This document shows positions 50,230 to 59,765 of a DNA stretch of 64,000 nt, one piece after another. Each line of letters starts with the position of its first letter. Within the stretch, counting starts at the first letter, position 1. The stretch spans positions 2,666,001 to 2,730,000 of the forward strand of contig NZ_JAUSYD010000001.1 in the NCBI RefSeq assembly GCF_030816615.1, in the 5' to 3' direction. This stretch comes from Streptomyces sp. B1I3. Lineage in GTDB: Bacteria > Actinomycetota > Actinomycetes > Streptomycetales > Streptomycetaceae. The translations under genes and the position numbers were made by a program. The notes beneath the pieces were generated by a model that worked only from the letters and a program-made list of their open reading frames with translations, searched no databases and was not told where the DNA came from.

Positions 50230-52305
50230 TCAGTCGTTGCCGTTACCGCTGCCCGGCGTCGTCTTCTGGATCTGGAGCAGGAACTCCGCGTTGGACTGCG
50301 TCTTCTTCATGCGGTCGAGCAGCAGTTCGATGGCCTGCTGCTGGTCGAGCGCGTGCAGCACCCGGCGCAGCTTCCACACCACGGCCAACTCGTCCGCGCC
50401 GAGAAGGATTTCTTCCTTACGGGTGCTGGACGCGTCGACGTCCACCGCCGGGAAGATGCGCTTGTCCGAGAGCTTCCGGTCGAGCTTGAGCTCCATGTTG
50501 CCGGTGCCCTTGAACTCCTCGAAGATCACCTCGTCCATGCGCGAGCCGGTCTCGACGAGCGCGGTGGCCAGGATGGTCAGCGAACCGCCGTCCTCGATGT
50601 TGCGCGCGGCTCCGAAGAAGCGCTTCGGCGGGTACAGCGCGGTCGAGTCGACACCACCGGAGAGGATGCGGCCGGAGGCCGGTGCCGCCAGGTTGTAGGC
50701 GCGGCCCAGACGGGTGATCGAGTCCAGCAGGACGACCACGTCGTGGCCCAGCTCCACGAGGCGCTTCGCACGCTCGATGGCCAGTTCGGCGACCGTGGTG
50801 TGGTCCTCGGCGGGACGGTCGAAGGTCGAGGAGATGACCTCGCCCTTCACCGACCGCTGCATGTCGGTGACCTCTTCCGGACGCTCGTCGACCAGGACGA
50901 CCATCAGGTGGCACTCGGGGCTGTTGACCGTGATCGCGTTGGCGATCGCCTGGAGGATCATGGTCTTACCGGTCTTCGGCGGGGCCACGATCAGGCCTCG
51001 CTGGCCCTTGCCGATCGGGGCGACCATGTCGATGATCCGGGTGGTCAGGATGTTGGAGTCGGTCTCCAGGCGGAGCCGGTCCTGCGGATACAGCGGGGTC
51101 AGCTTCTGGAACTCGGGGCGACCGCGGCCGCTCTCCGGGGCCATGCCGTTGACCGAGTCGAGGCGGACCAGCGCGTTGAACTTCTCGCGGCGCTCGCCGT
51201 CCTTGGGCTGGCGCACCGCACCGGTGACGTGGTCACCCTTGCGCAGGCCGTTCTTGCGGACCTGGGCGAGCGAGACGTACACGTCGTTCGGTCCCGGCAG
51301 GTAGCCGGAGGTCCGGATGAACGCGTAGTTGTCGAGGATGTCGAGGATGCCCGCGACGGGGATCAGGACGTCGTCGTCGGCGACCTGGACGTCGGTCGCG
51401 AAGTCCTCGCGGCCACGACGGCCCCGGCGGTCACGGTAACGGCCCCGACGGCCGCGCCGGCCGCCCTCGTCGTCGTAACCGTCGTCCTGCTGGCCGCCGC
51501 CACCCTGCTGGCCCTGGCCCTGGCTCTGGCTCTGGCTCTGTCCCTGGCTCTGGCCGCCGCCCTGCTGGCCCTGACGGCGTCCGCCGCCGCCCTGGCCCTG
51601 GTCGTCGCCCTTGCCGCGCCGGTCGCGCTGGCGGTCACGACGGTCACCGCGGTCCTGGCGGTCGCCACGGTCACCGCGCCGGCCGTCCTGGCGGTCACCC
51701 CGACGGCCCTCGGCCGTGTCGACGGCGGACTCGGCCTTGGCCTCGCCCTTCGCCTCGGCGCGGTCGTCGCCGCGGTCCTGGCGGCCCTCGGCCTTGGGCT
51801 CGGCCTGCGGCTCCGCCTTGGTCTCCGTCTTGGTGTCGGGGCTGCCCGCCTGGGCGGTCGCCCGGCGGCGACGGCGCTCACCGGTGGGCTGCTCGTCGCT
51901 GGCCGGCTGACCGGGGATGTCGATCTGCTGCTGGGCCGCGGCCTTCTCGGCCGGTGCCGCTGCGGACTCGTCACCGGTGCGCGTCTTGGACGTGGCGCGC
52001 CTCTTCGGCTTGGTCTCGGCGTCCGCGGCGGCGGGGGCAGCGGTCTTGGAGGCGGTCTTGGGGGCGGAGCCCCCGGCCTGCGCCTCCTTGATGACCTCGA
52101 TCAGCTGGCTCTTGCGCATCCGCGCAGTCCCCCTGATGCCGAGGCCGGACGCGACCTGCTGCAGCTCGGCCAGGACCATGCCCTCGAGGCCGGTGCCGGA
52201 GCGGCGGCGCCGTGCGGTGGTGCCAGTGGCAGCACCTTCGGCGGGCGCGGCGCTGTCGACGCTCTTGTCGGCAGTCACGCCCATCAGATCGGTGGTGTCG
52301 CTCAC
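50230..52305 (-). CDS. rho: Transcription termination factor Rho
   Basis: 691-residue hexameric RNA helicase, much longer than E. coli Rho (419). An N-terminal helical RHO_N motif (LEGMVLAELQQVASGLGIRGTARMRKSQLIEVI) is followed by roughly 230 low-complexity residues. These run from Ala/Lys/Glu-rich to Arg/Asp/Gly-rich to Gln/Ser/Gly-rich (SQGQSQSQSQGQGQQGG). Next are the RNA-binding OB fold (VAGILDILDNYAFIRTSGYLPG) and the ATPase (Walker A PPKTGKTMILQAIANAI, LVDERPEEVTDM, DSITRLGRAYN). Such insertions are an actinobacterial feature. Transcribed alone with its own terminator. Confidence 0.97.
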   Translation of the reverse strand: MSDTTDLMGVTADKSVDSAAPAEGAATGTTARRRRSGTGLEGMVLAELQQVASGLGIRGTARMRKSQLIEVIKEAQAGGSAPKTASKTAAPAAADAETKPKRRATSKTRTGDESAAAPAEKAAAQQQIDIPGQPASDEQPTGERRRRRATAQAGSPDTKTETKAEPQAEPKAEGRQDRGDDRAEAKGEAKAESAVDTAEGRRGDRQDGRRGDRGDRQDRGDRRDRQRDRRGKGDDQGQGGGGRRQGQQGGGQSQGQSQSQSQGQGQQGGGGQQDDGYDDEGGRRGRRGRYRDRRGRRGREDFATDVQVADDDVLIPVAGILDILDNYAFIRTSGYLPGPNDVYVSLAQVRKNGLRKGDHVTGAVRQPKDGERREKFNALVRLDSVNGMAPESGRGRPEFQKLTPLYPQDRLRLETDSNILTTRIIDMVAPIGKGQRGLIVAPPKTGKTMILQAIANAITVNSPECHLMVVLVDERPEEVTDMQRSVKGEVISSTFDRPAEDHTTVAELAIERAKRLVELGHDVVVLLDSITRLGRAYNLAAPASGRILSGGVDSTALYPPKRFFGAARNIEDGGSLTILATALVETGSRMDEVIFEEFKGTGNMELKLDRKLSDKRIFPAVDVDASSTRKEEILLGADELAVVWKLRRVLHALDQQQAIELLLDRMKKTQSNAEFLLQIQKTTPGSGNGND

Positions 52306-52695
52306 GAAGGGTCCTTCCCTGGAGCGGACGTCGGCCTTCTGGCTCGGCGACCGGTTGTGCTGTCCGACTGCGGTCTGTTGATCGTGTCGATCGCGGACCT
52401 TGCCGGGGCGGTGGTCCGCCGGGTACGGCGGAAGAGATGAATGTGCGGGGTTCCGGCGCGAGATCCCCCTGCTCGGCCCACTCCTGAGATGAGCAAGAGG
52501 GTGTCGTGCCGGTTCCGGAGCGTGCTCGAAAGCTCAGGCAGGCTGCTCAGGCAGTCGGGGAGGCTCCCGGAAGAGTGGTGGTCCCGGAGGGGGACACGAA
52601 GCAACGCGCCACAAAGACGTCGATTGCTGACTTGAGGTTAACACTACCGGCTCCAACAAACATTCCCCCTCTCATGCACCGGCAATCACGTGCGA
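52306..52695 (-). other. Long rho leader region
   Basis: 390 bases between thrB and rho. On the minus strand a TAGTGT element (52646-52641) could be the -10 of rho, giving a leader of about 330 bases. A long leader suits autoregulation by Rho-dependent termination, as in other bacteria. No leader peptide, coding frame or named riboswitch is evident. Confidence 0.4.
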
Positions 52696-53613
52696 CTACG
52701 CGGCGAGCGGCAGCACGATCGCACCCGTGGCGTCGAGGGCGAGCCGGTTCGCGGCCCATCCCTCACCCGCCAGCCGGGCCACCTTGTCGGCCGAACCTTC
52801 TTCCGTCAGCGCGAGCACGGTCGGTCCGGCGCCGGAGATGACTGCGGGAACGCCGTCGGCGCGCAGCCGGTTGACCAGCTCCACGCTCTGCGGCATCGCG
52901 GGACCCCGGTACTCCTGGTGGATCCGGTCCTCGGTGGCGGCGAGCAGCAGCTCGGGGCGCCGGGCCAGCGCCTCCACGAGGAGGGCCGCACGGCCGGCGT
53001 TGGCCGCGGCGTCCACATGGGGGACGGTGCGCGGCAGCAGGCCGCGGGCGGTCTCGGTGAGGACCGGCGTCGACGGGACGAAGACCACCGGAACGACGGA
53101 ATCGGCGGGGTCCATCCTGATCGCCCTCGCAGCTCCGCCGTCCATCCAGGCCAGCGTGAAACCGCCGAGGAGGCAGGCCGCGACATTGTCGGGGTGGCCC
53201 TCGATCTCGGTCGCCAGCTCCAGCAGCGCGGCGTCGTCGAGGCGGGCGTCGCCGCCCGTCGTCACGGCGCGGGCGGCGACGATCCCGGCGCAGATGGCGG
53301 CGGAGGAGGAGCCGAGTCCCCGGCCGTGCGGGATGCGGTTGGCGCAGACGATCTCCAGCCCGCGGGGCTGCCCGCCGAGCAGGTCGAAGGCCGTGCGCAG
53401 GGAGCGTACGAGCAGGTGGCTCTCGTCGCGGGGCAGCGTCTCGGCGCCCTCACCCGCGATGTCGATGTGCAGCCCGGAATCGGCGACCCGGACGACGACG
53501 TCGTCGTAGAGCCCCAGCGAGAGGCCGAGGGCGTCGAAACCCGGACCCAGATTGGCGCTGGTTGCGGGGACGCGCACCCGGACGGCGGCGGCTCGGAACG
53601 CGGGACCGGCCAT
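52696..53613 (-). CDS. thrB: Homoserine kinase
   Basis: 305-residue GHMP kinase that phosphorylates homoserine for threonine synthesis. It opens with VRVRVPATSANLGPGFDALGLSLG. The ATP loop is NRIPHGRGLGSSSAAICAGI, and the third GHMP motif is AVISGAGPTVLAL. Start ATG 53613 has GGAAGAG upstream. The frame is open further upstream, but that part is His/Arg/Thr-rich and not family sequence. It is separated from thrC by about 300 bases and a terminator, so it is probably a separate unit. Confidence 0.96.
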   Translation of the reverse strand: MAGPAFRAAAVRVRVPATSANLGPGFDALGLSLGLYDDVVVRVADSGLHIDIAGEGAETLPRDESHLLVRSLRTAFDLLGGQPRGLEIVCANRIPHGRGLGSSSAAICAGIVAARAVTTGGDARLDDAALLELATEIEGHPDNVAACLLGGFTLAWMDGGAARAIRMDPADSVVPVVFVPSTPVLTETARGLLPRTVPHVDAAANAGRAALLVEALARRPELLLAATEDRIHQEYRGPAMPQSVELVNRLRADGVPAVISGAGPTVLALTEEGSADKVARLAGEGWAANRLALDATGAIVLPLAA

Positions 53614-53867
53614 CGGTTGGACGACTCTTCCTGTACGGCGGCGGGGATGGTGGTGCGAGGTGGTGTCGTGCGGAGTGGTGTCGTGCGGGTACTTCGACGT
53701 GCGTGGGGGTGCCGTTCGGTGCCGGGTGGGGTACCCGGCAGTCACTACGGCGACTGCACCGCGGCGCGTGCGGCGGGGCGGGTTGTGTACAGCTTATCGA
53801 AGGAAGGTTCTGCGGCGACATAGGGCGCACAGGAGGCGCACGGTGCGTGTCGCACGCCTCCTCTGCG

Positions 53868-53895
53868 CTCTCCGCCCCGGAACCGGGGCGGAGAG
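53868..53895 (-). terminator. thrC terminator
   Basis: A perfect 12-base-pair stem (CTCTCCGCCCCG paired with CGGGGCGGAGAG, loop GAAC in plus sense) lies 17 bases after the thrC stop. The rest of the 53614-53912 gap holds a repeated GTGGTGTCGTGCGG (about 53660-53690) and no gene. Confidence 0.75.
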
Positions 53896-53912
53896 GCCGA
53901 CCGGGGTGCCGG

Positions 53913-54983
53913 TTACACGAGGCCCAGCTTCTCGGCCGCGGTGGTCGCGTCGACGGGCACCGTGACCGGCTGGGGGGCACCCGCGACGGCCCAGTCGGGG
54001 TCCTTGAGGCCGTTCCCGGTGACGGTGCAGACGATCTTCTGGCCGGGGTCGACCTTGCCCTCCTCGGCGGCCTTGAGCAGCCCGGCCACCGAGGCGGCCG
54101 AGGCGGGCTCGACGAAGACGCCCTCCTGCGAGGCCAGCAGGCGGTACGCCGACAGGATCTGGCGGTCCGTCACCTCGTCGATGAAACCGCCCGATTCGTC
54201 CCGGGCGTCCAGCGCGAACTGCCAGGAGGCCGGGTTGCCGATGCGGATCGCGGTCGCGATGGTCGCCGGGTCCTTGACGATCTCCCCGCGGACGATGGGC
54301 GCGGAACCGGAGGCCTGGAAACCCCACATGCGCGGGGTGTGCGTGGAGATCGCGTCGCTCGCGTACTCCTTGTAACCCCTCCAGTAAGCAGTGATGTTGC
54401 CCGCGTTGCCGACCGGGAGGACGTGGATGTCGGGGGCGTCGCCGAGTGCGTCGACGATCTCGAACGCGGCGGTCTTCTGGCCCTCGATCCGGACCGGGTT
54501 GACCGAATTGACGAGCGCCACCGGGTAGTTGTCCGAGAGGCTGCGGGCCAGCGTCAGGCAGTCGTCGAAATTGCCGTCCACCTGAAGGATCTTCGCGCCG
54601 TGGACGAGGGCCTGCCCCATCTTGCCGAGCGCGATCTTGCCCTGCGGCACGAGGACGGCGCAGACCATCCCGGCCCGCACGGCGTAGGCGGCGGCGGAGG
54701 CGGAGGTGTTGCCGGTGGAGGCGCAGATGACTGCCTGCGCACCCTCCTCCTTGGCCCGGGTGATCGCCATCGTCATACCGCGGTCCTTGAACGACCCGGT
54801 GGGGTTGGCGCCCTCGACCTTGAGGTGCACCTCGCAGCCCGTGCGCTCGGAGAGAACCTGCGCCGGGACGAGCGGCGTTCCACCCTCACGGAGTGTGACG
54901 ACCGGCGTCGTGCTCGTGACCGGAAGGCGGTCCCGGTACTCCTCGATGATGCCGCGCCACTGGTGGGTGCCGTTGCTGGTCAT
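53913..54983 (-). CDS. thrC: Threonine synthase
   Basis: 356-residue PLP enzyme converting O-phosphohomoserine to threonine, of the short class. The PLP Lys lies in [15 protein letters not shown] (about residue 60), the phosphate loop is [16 protein letters not shown], and [15 protein letters not shown] is the second family block. It follows hom by six bases on the same strand, so the two are co-transcribed. Confidence 0.97.
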   Translation of the reverse strand: MTSNGTHQWRGIIEEYRDRLPVTSTTPVVTLREGGTPLVPAQVLSERTGCEVHLKVEGANPTGSFKDRGMTMAITRAKEEGAQAVICASTGNTSASAAAYAVRAGMVCAVLVPQGKIALGKMGQALVHGAKILQVDGNFDDCLTLARSLSDNYPVALVNSVNPVRIEGQKTAAFEIVDALGDAPDIHVLPVGNAGNITAYWRGYKEYASDAISTHTPRMWGFQASGSAPIVRGEIVKDPATIATAIRIGNPASWQFALDARDESGGFIDEVTDRQILSAYRLLASQEGVFVEPASAASVAGLLKAAEEGKVDPGQKIVCTVTGNGLKDPDWAVAGAPQPVTVPVDATTAAEKLGLV

Positions 54984-54989
54984 GGGTCC

Positions 54990-56291
54990 TTACTCCCCTT
55001 CAACACGCATGATGCTGGCGACACCGCGCACGGTGTCCAGCTTGCGCAGCGCCTCGACGGTCCCCGAGAGGGCGGCGTCGGACGCGCGGTGGGTGACGAC
55101 GACGAGGGATGCCTCGCCGTCTCCGTCCTGTCGGCTCTGCTGTCGGACCGTATCGATGGATACGCCCTGTTCGGCGAAGACCGTCGCGACCTGGGCGAGT
55201 ACGCCAGGCTTGTCGGCCACGTCGAGACTGATGTGGTAGCGCGTGACGACATCGCCCATGGGGCTGACCGGCAGGCGCGTGTACGCGGACTCACCGGGAC
55301 CGGTGGTCTCACCGATGATGTTCCGGCACACGGCGACGAGGTCGCCGAGGACGGCGGACGCGGTCGGGGCGCCGCCCGCCCCGGGGCCGTAGAACATCAG
55401 CTGACCGGCCGCCTCGGCTTCGACGAAGACCGCGTTGTACGCCTCGCGGACCGAGGCCAGCGGGTGGCTGAGCGGGATCATCGCGGGGTGCACCCTGGCC
55501 GTGACGGACCTGCCGTCGGCGGCCCGCTCGCAGATGGCGAGGAGCTTGACGGTGCAGCCCATGCGGCGGGCCGAGGCGATGTCGGCGGCCGTGACCTCGG
55601 TGATGCCCTCGCGGTGCACCTCACCGATCCTGACCCGGGTGTGGAAGGCGATGCCGGCGAGGATGGCGGCCTTCGCGGCGGCGTCGAAGCCCTCGACGTC
55701 GGCGGTGGGGTCGGCCTCGGCGTATCCGAGGGCCGTCGCCTCGTCGAGCGCCTCGGAGTATCCGGCTCCGCTCGTGTCCATCTTGTCGAGGATGAAGTTG
55801 GTCGTGCCGTTGACGATGCCGAGGACCCGGTTGACCTTGTCCCCGGCGAGGGACTCGCGCAGCGGTCGTACGAGCGGGATGGCGCCGGCCACGGCCGCCT
55901 CGTAGTACAGGTCCCGGCCGTGCTTCTCGGCGACGGCGTGGAGCGCGGAGCCGTCCTCGGCGAGCAGCGCCTTGTTGGCGGAGACGACGCCCGCGCCGTG
56001 CTCGAAGGCCGTCGTGATGAGGGTGCGGGCGGGTTCGATGCCGCCGATGACCTCGATGACGACGTCGATGTCACCGCGTTTGACCAGGGCGGTCGCGTCG
56101 GTCGTGATCAGCGCGGGGTCGATGCCCTCCCGCACCCTGGAGGGCCGGCGGACGGCCACGCCCGCGAGCTCGACCGGCGCACCGATGCGCGCGGCGAGGT
56201 CGTCGGCGTGCGTCGTCATGATGCGCGCCACCTCTGAGCCGACCACTCCGCAGCCCAGCAGCGCCACCTTCAGCGGACGCGTACGCATCAT
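54990..56291 (-). CDS. hom: Homoserine dehydrogenase
   Basis: 433-residue enzyme reducing aspartate semialdehyde to homoserine. The Rossmann motif is LKVALLGCGVVGSEVARIM. The catalytic domain includes GIVNGTTNFILDKM and EADPTADVEGFDAAAKAAILA. The C-terminal ACT domain (YHISLDVADKPGVLAQVATVFAEQGVSIDTVRQ) should bind threonine for feedback inhibition. The start is one of two adjacent ATGs (56291 or 56288). First gene of a hom-thrC pair. Confidence 0.97.
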   Translation of the reverse strand: MMRTRPLKVALLGCGVVGSEVARIMTTHADDLAARIGAPVELAGVAVRRPSRVREGIDPALITTDATALVKRGDIDVVIEVIGGIEPARTLITTAFEHGAGVVSANKALLAEDGSALHAVAEKHGRDLYYEAAVAGAIPLVRPLRESLAGDKVNRVLGIVNGTTNFILDKMDTSGAGYSEALDEATALGYAEADPTADVEGFDAAAKAAILAGIAFHTRVRIGEVHREGITEVTAADIASARRMGCTVKLLAICERAADGRSVTARVHPAMIPLSHPLASVREAYNAVFVEAEAAGQLMFYGPGAGGAPTASAVLGDLVAVCRNIIGETTGPGESAYTRLPVSPMGDVVTRYHISLDVADKPGVLAQVATVFAEQGVSIDTVRQQSRQDGDGEASLVVVTHRASDAALSGTVEALRKLDTVRGVASIMRVEGE

Positions 56292-56386
56292 CCGACCTCG
56301 TTTCTCATACTTCTGATGTGTGGACCAGTCTCACTCACCGGACGGGCGTTTCTGCCACCCGTCCGGATTTTGAGATGTGAATTTCA

Positions 56387-57778
56387 TCAGCCGACATCGA
56401 GACGCAGGAGGTCTTCCTCCGTCTCACGCCGGACGATCACGTGCGCCCGGCCGTCACGCACGGCGACGACTGGCGGACGCAGGGCGTGGTTGTAGTTGCT
56501 CGCCATCGAGCGGCAGTACGCGCCGGTGGCGGGCACGGCGATCAGGTCGCCGGGCGCCAGGTCGGCGGGCAGGAAGGCGTCCTTGACCACGATGTCCCCG
56601 CTCTCGCAGTGCTTGCCGACGACGCGGACGAGCATGGGTTCGGCGTCCGAGCTGCGCGAGACGAGCGCCACGCTGTACTCGGCGTCGTACAGGGCGGTGC
56701 GGATGTTGTCCGACATGCCGCCGTCGACGCTCACGTACGTACGCAGCCCCTCCAGGGGCTTGATGGTGCCGACCTCGTACAGCGTGAACGCGGTGGGCCC
56801 GACGATCGCGCGGCCCGGCTCGACGGAGATGCGCGGGGTGGCGAGACCCGCCGCCTCGCACTCGCGGGTCACGATGTCGCTGAGTGCCTTGGCGATCTCG
56901 TGCGGCTCGCGGGGGTCGTCCTCGGAGGTGTACGCGATGCCGAGGCCCCCGCCGAGGTCGATCTCGGGGAGCTCGACGCCGTGTTCGTCGCGGACCGCGG
57001 CGAGCAGCTGCACCACGCGCCGCGCGGAGACCTCGAAGCCGGCCATGTCGAAGATCTGCGAGCCGATGTGCGAGTGGATGCCGATGAGCTCCAGCCCGTC
57101 CAGGGTCAGCGCCCTGCGGACGGCCTCGGCTGCCTGACCGTCGGCCAGCGCGATGCCGAACTTCTGGTCCTCGTGCGCGGTGGCGATGAACTCGTGGGTG
57201 TGCGCCTCGACACCGACCGTGACCCGGATCTGTACGCGCTGCCGCGTGCCCAGCCGCTGCGCGATGTGGGAGACACGGACGATCTCCTGGAAGGAGTCGA
57301 GCACGATCCGCCCGACTCCCGCCTCGACGGCCCGCTCGATCTCGGCGACGGTCTTGTTGTTGCCGTGGAAGGCGATCCGGTCGGCGGGCATCCCGGCGTC
57401 CAGCGCGGTGGCCAGTTCACCGCCGGAGCACACGTCCAGGTTCAGCCCCTCCTCCGTGAGCCAGCGCACGACGGCGCGCGACAGGAAGGCCTTGCCGGCG
57501 TAGAACACGTCGGCGTCCGGCCCGAAGGCGTCCGCCCAGGCGCGGCAGCGGGCTCGGAAGTCGCTCTCGTCGAGGAAGTACGCCGGGGTGCCGAACTCCT
57601 CGGCCAGCCGGGCGACTTCGATCCCGCCGACGGTCAGTGCGCCCGCGTCGTCACGGGTGACGGTACGGGACCACACCTTCTCGTCCAGCACGTTGAGGTC
57701 GGTCGCCGGCGCGGTGTAGTGGCCTTCGGGGAGTACGTCGGCGTGGCGGGGTCCGGCGGGGTGTGCGGATCGGCTCAT
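56387..57778 (-). CDS. lysA: Diaminopimelate decarboxylase
   Basis: 463-residue PLP enzyme producing lysine from meso-diaminopimelate. The PLP Lys is in ADVFYAGKAFLSRA, GIHSHIGSQIF and the EIDLGGGLGIAYTSED glycine loop bind PLP, and the active-site Cys is in VVGKHCESGDIV. It is transcribed towards hom with a 95-base gap. An N-terminal segment of about 30 residues precedes the barrel. Confidence 0.97.
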   Translation of the reverse strand: MSRSAHPAGPRHADVLPEGHYTAPATDLNVLDEKVWSRTVTRDDAGALTVGGIEVARLAEEFGTPAYFLDESDFRARCRAWADAFGPDADVFYAGKAFLSRAVVRWLTEEGLNLDVCSGGELATALDAGMPADRIAFHGNNKTVAEIERAVEAGVGRIVLDSFQEIVRVSHIAQRLGTRQRVQIRVTVGVEAHTHEFIATAHEDQKFGIALADGQAAEAVRRALTLDGLELIGIHSHIGSQIFDMAGFEVSARRVVQLLAAVRDEHGVELPEIDLGGGLGIAYTSEDDPREPHEIAKALSDIVTRECEAAGLATPRISVEPGRAIVGPTAFTLYEVGTIKPLEGLRTYVSVDGGMSDNIRTALYDAEYSVALVSRSSDAEPMLVRVVGKHCESGDIVVKDAFLPADLAPGDLIAVPATGAYCRSMASNYNHALRPPVVAVRDGRAHVIVRRETEEDLLRLDVG

Positions 57779-57802
57779 CGTTCTGCTCTGCTCTCTCGGT
57801 TC

Positions 57803-58864
57803 TCAGAGGTGTTCGGGTGCGCTGATGCCGAGCAGGGACAGGCCGCCTGCGAGCACCGTCCCGGCTGCTTCGGCAAGAGCCAGCCGGGAGCGGTGGGCGG
57901 CCGAGGGTTTCTCGTCGCCGACGGGAAGCGGCGGGCAGGCGTCGTGGAAGTCGAAGAAGGCGTGCGCCACCGTCTCGAGGTGCCGGGCGAGCCGGTCGGG
58001 CGCCCGGTGGCGGGCGGCGCCGGCGAGGACGCCGGGGTGGTCGGCGAGCGCGGCGTGCAGCGGGGGTGCCTCGACGTCCTGCTCGTACGCGCCGGTGAGG
58101 CCGAGGAGCGCCCCGTGGCGGGTGAGCGCGCGGGCGCGGGCATGGGCGTACCGGACCAGGAAGAGCGGGTTCCCCTCGCCCTGCACGAGCAGTTCCTCAC
58201 CGAGGGCGGCACGGTCGTGCCCGGCGGGCCGCAGCAGGCCCCACCGGGCCGCGTCGGCGCCCAGCCGCTCCAGCAGCTCCCCCGCCGTGGCGCCGGCGGG
58301 GACGGGCCTGATCTCCGCGAAGGGGGAGGGCCGCCCGTGCGCGTCGACGGTGACGCCGAGGCGCGCCCAGTCGGGGTCGGGCCCCTCCTCACAGGTGGTG
58401 CGCGCCAGGGCCCCCTGCGCACGCAGCAGCTTCGTCACCGTGTCCGCCAGGACCGCCGCCCGGACCTCGCGCCGGTGGTGGAACCGGTGGAGCTCTCCGG
58501 CGCACTCCGTGCCCCACCCGTACCGGAGCCCCTGCTCGCGCACCTGGCGTACGCGTGCGGAGCGCGCGGAGCCGTCGGTGGAGGCGTCGGGCGTGAAGTT
58601 CAGGAATCCGGGCCCGGTGATCTCCACCCGGCCGACACCGGGCGCACCGGCGATCCGGTCCCGCAGAAGTGCGGCGACTTCGCGCGCCGGGAGTTCCGCG
58701 GGCCCCGCCAGCTGCAGAGCGACCGCGCAGGCGTACTCCCCGCTGCCGCCCGGACGTGTCCTCTCCACCCGCACCCGCGCGGGCACGGGCGCGCGGAGGA
58801 CGTCCTCGTCCACCGCGCGGCGCACGGCGTGCAGCACGGTCCGGGAGAGGTCGGCGGGGGTCAT
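57803..58864 (-). CDS. nrtL: ArgS-related anticodon-binding protein NrtL
   Basis: 353 residues, clearly derived from arginyl-tRNA synthetase but missing most of the catalytic Rossmann core. The N-terminal additional domain is followed by RVEITGPGFLNFTPD. After a short bridge comes the ArgRS segment around ARWGLLRPAGHDRAALGEELLVQGEGNPLFLVRYAHARARAL, then the DALR anticodon-binding domain. HIGH and KMSKS motifs are not visible, so it should not charge tRNA. It lies 24 bases upstream of lysA in the same direction, so the two are probably co-transcribed. Its role is unknown. Confidence 0.85.
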   Translation of the reverse strand: MTPADLSRTVLHAVRRAVDEDVLRAPVPARVRVERTRPGGSGEYACAVALQLAGPAELPAREVAALLRDRIAGAPGVGRVEITGPGFLNFTPDASTDGSARSARVRQVREQGLRYGWGTECAGELHRFHHRREVRAAVLADTVTKLLRAQGALARTTCEEGPDPDWARLGVTVDAHGRPSPFAEIRPVPAGATAGELLERLGADAARWGLLRPAGHDRAALGEELLVQGEGNPLFLVRYAHARARALTRHGALLGLTGAYEQDVEAPPLHAALADHPGVLAGAARHRAPDRLARHLETVAHAFFDFHDACPPLPVGDEKPSAAHRSRLALAEAAGTVLAGGLSLLGISAPEHL

Positions 58865-58979
58865 GGGACAAGCGTATGGGAGGGAGGGGGTCACTTCGCC
58901 AACCGGTTTCGCGATGCGGGCGGCCGACGGTGCCGGTGCGCGGACCGGTACCGGTGGCGTGGAGCGGGCGGCCGACGGG

Positions 58980-59414
58980 TCACCCGGCGGCGCTCCCGGC
59001 CCTTCCGGCACCGCGCCTGCCGTCGCACGGCGGCGGGTCCCCGCGGCTCGCGAGCCGCCGCACCATCCGCACGAGCTCACTCGGCTCGAACGGCTTCGCG
59101 AGGAAGGCGTCCACCCCGGCGGCCACGCCGGAGTCCACCTCGTACGGTGTGCAGGCGCTGACGACGGCCACGGGCAGATGGCTGGTACGCGGATCGGAGC
59201 GCAGCCGGACAGCGGTCTGTATTCCGTCGAGCCGGGGCATGACGACGTCGAGCGTGATCACGTCCGGGCAGACGTGGTGCACGAGATCCAGGCATTCGAC
59301 ACCATCGGCCGCGGTCACGACCTCGAAGCCCTCCAGCTCGAGGTTGACCCTGATCAGCTGCCGGATGACCTTGTTGTCGTCGACAACAAGCACGCGGCCG
59401 TACGCCCCTGACAC
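58980..59414 (-). CDS. Single-domain (CheY-like) response regulator
   Basis: About 144 residues: one receiver domain with D12-D13, phospho-acceptor D56 in VITLDVVMPRLDGIQ, Ser in VAVVSACTP and Lys in AFLAKPFEPSELV. A short Arg/Gly-rich tail follows and there is no DNA-binding domain. I use GTG 59414 (VSGAYGRVLV); the longer frame upstream lacks receiver sequence. No kinase gene is adjacent, so it is an orphan that works through protein contact. Confidence 0.9.
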   Translation of the reverse strand: MSGAYGRVLVVDDNKVIRQLIRVNLELEGFEVVTAADGVECLDLVHHVCPDVITLDVVMPRLDGIQTAVRLRSDPRTSHLPVAVVSACTPYEVDSGVAAGVDAFLAKPFEPSELVRMVRRLASRGDPPPCDGRRGAGRAGSAAG

Positions 59415-59592
59415 CCTTCGAGAGTAGGTCGGCCGGAGGGGCTGCGTGCGGGTTTTGCCCACTTCCGCCCGCACCGGGCGCCCGGGACCGCCCGGCGGCG
59501 GCTCACCACCCGGTGCGCCACGCGCACGCCGGAGCGTCCGCGGCGGGCACCGACGCGGAAATACCTGTTCCCGGCCACCCCCTCGGAGCTGG

Positions 59593-59598
59593 TAGGGT
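59593..59598 (+). promoter_or_regulatory. -10 element of the tRNA-Arg gene
   Basis: TAGGGT lies 31 bases before the tRNA. A -35 of good quality is not obvious at normal spacing; TTCCCG at 59568 would give 19 bases. Confidence 0.4.
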
Positions 59599-59629
59599 TT
59601 CACTCGTCGCCGCCGAGTGCAGCGACATC

Positions 59630-59701
59630 GCCCCCGTAGCTCAGGGGATAGAGCATCGGCCTCCGGAGCCGGGTGCGCAGGTTCGAATCCTGCCGGGGGC
59701 A
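59630..59701 (+). tRNA. tRNA-Arg (anticodon CCG)
   Basis: A complete cloverleaf: acceptor GCCCCCG/CGGGGGC, D-arm GCTC-loop-GAGC, anticodon stem TCGGC/GCCGG with loop CTCCGGA (anticodon CCG), variable loop GTGC and T-arm GCAGG-TTCGAAT-CCTGC. The discriminator is A and CCA is not encoded. It reads CGG codons. Confidence 0.97.
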
Positions 59702-59718
59702 CTTCGCAGGAAGTGCCG

Positions 59719-59765
59719 AAAAGACCTTCTGATCAGTGGAAGCACTGAGCAGGGGGTCTTTTTTT
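59719..59765 (+). terminator. tRNA-Arg terminator
   Basis: AAGACC...CTG-A-TCAGTG pairs with CACTGA-G-CAG...GGTCTT around the loop GAAG and is followed by seven T residues (59759-59765). It is a strong intrinsic terminator 18 bases after the tRNA. Confidence 0.92.

Noticed and set aside
50353..52440. Long plus-strand frame opposite rho
   Set aside because: It is the shadow of the rho low-complexity region, a Leu/Ala/Val run without domain features, and GC-codon bias favours rho.
53614..53745. A Thr/His-rich leader peptide upstream of thrB (attenuator)
   Set aside because: The Thr-rich codons come from a repeated GTGGTGTCGTGCGG; no clear terminator/antiterminator pair, and the frame fuses to thrB.
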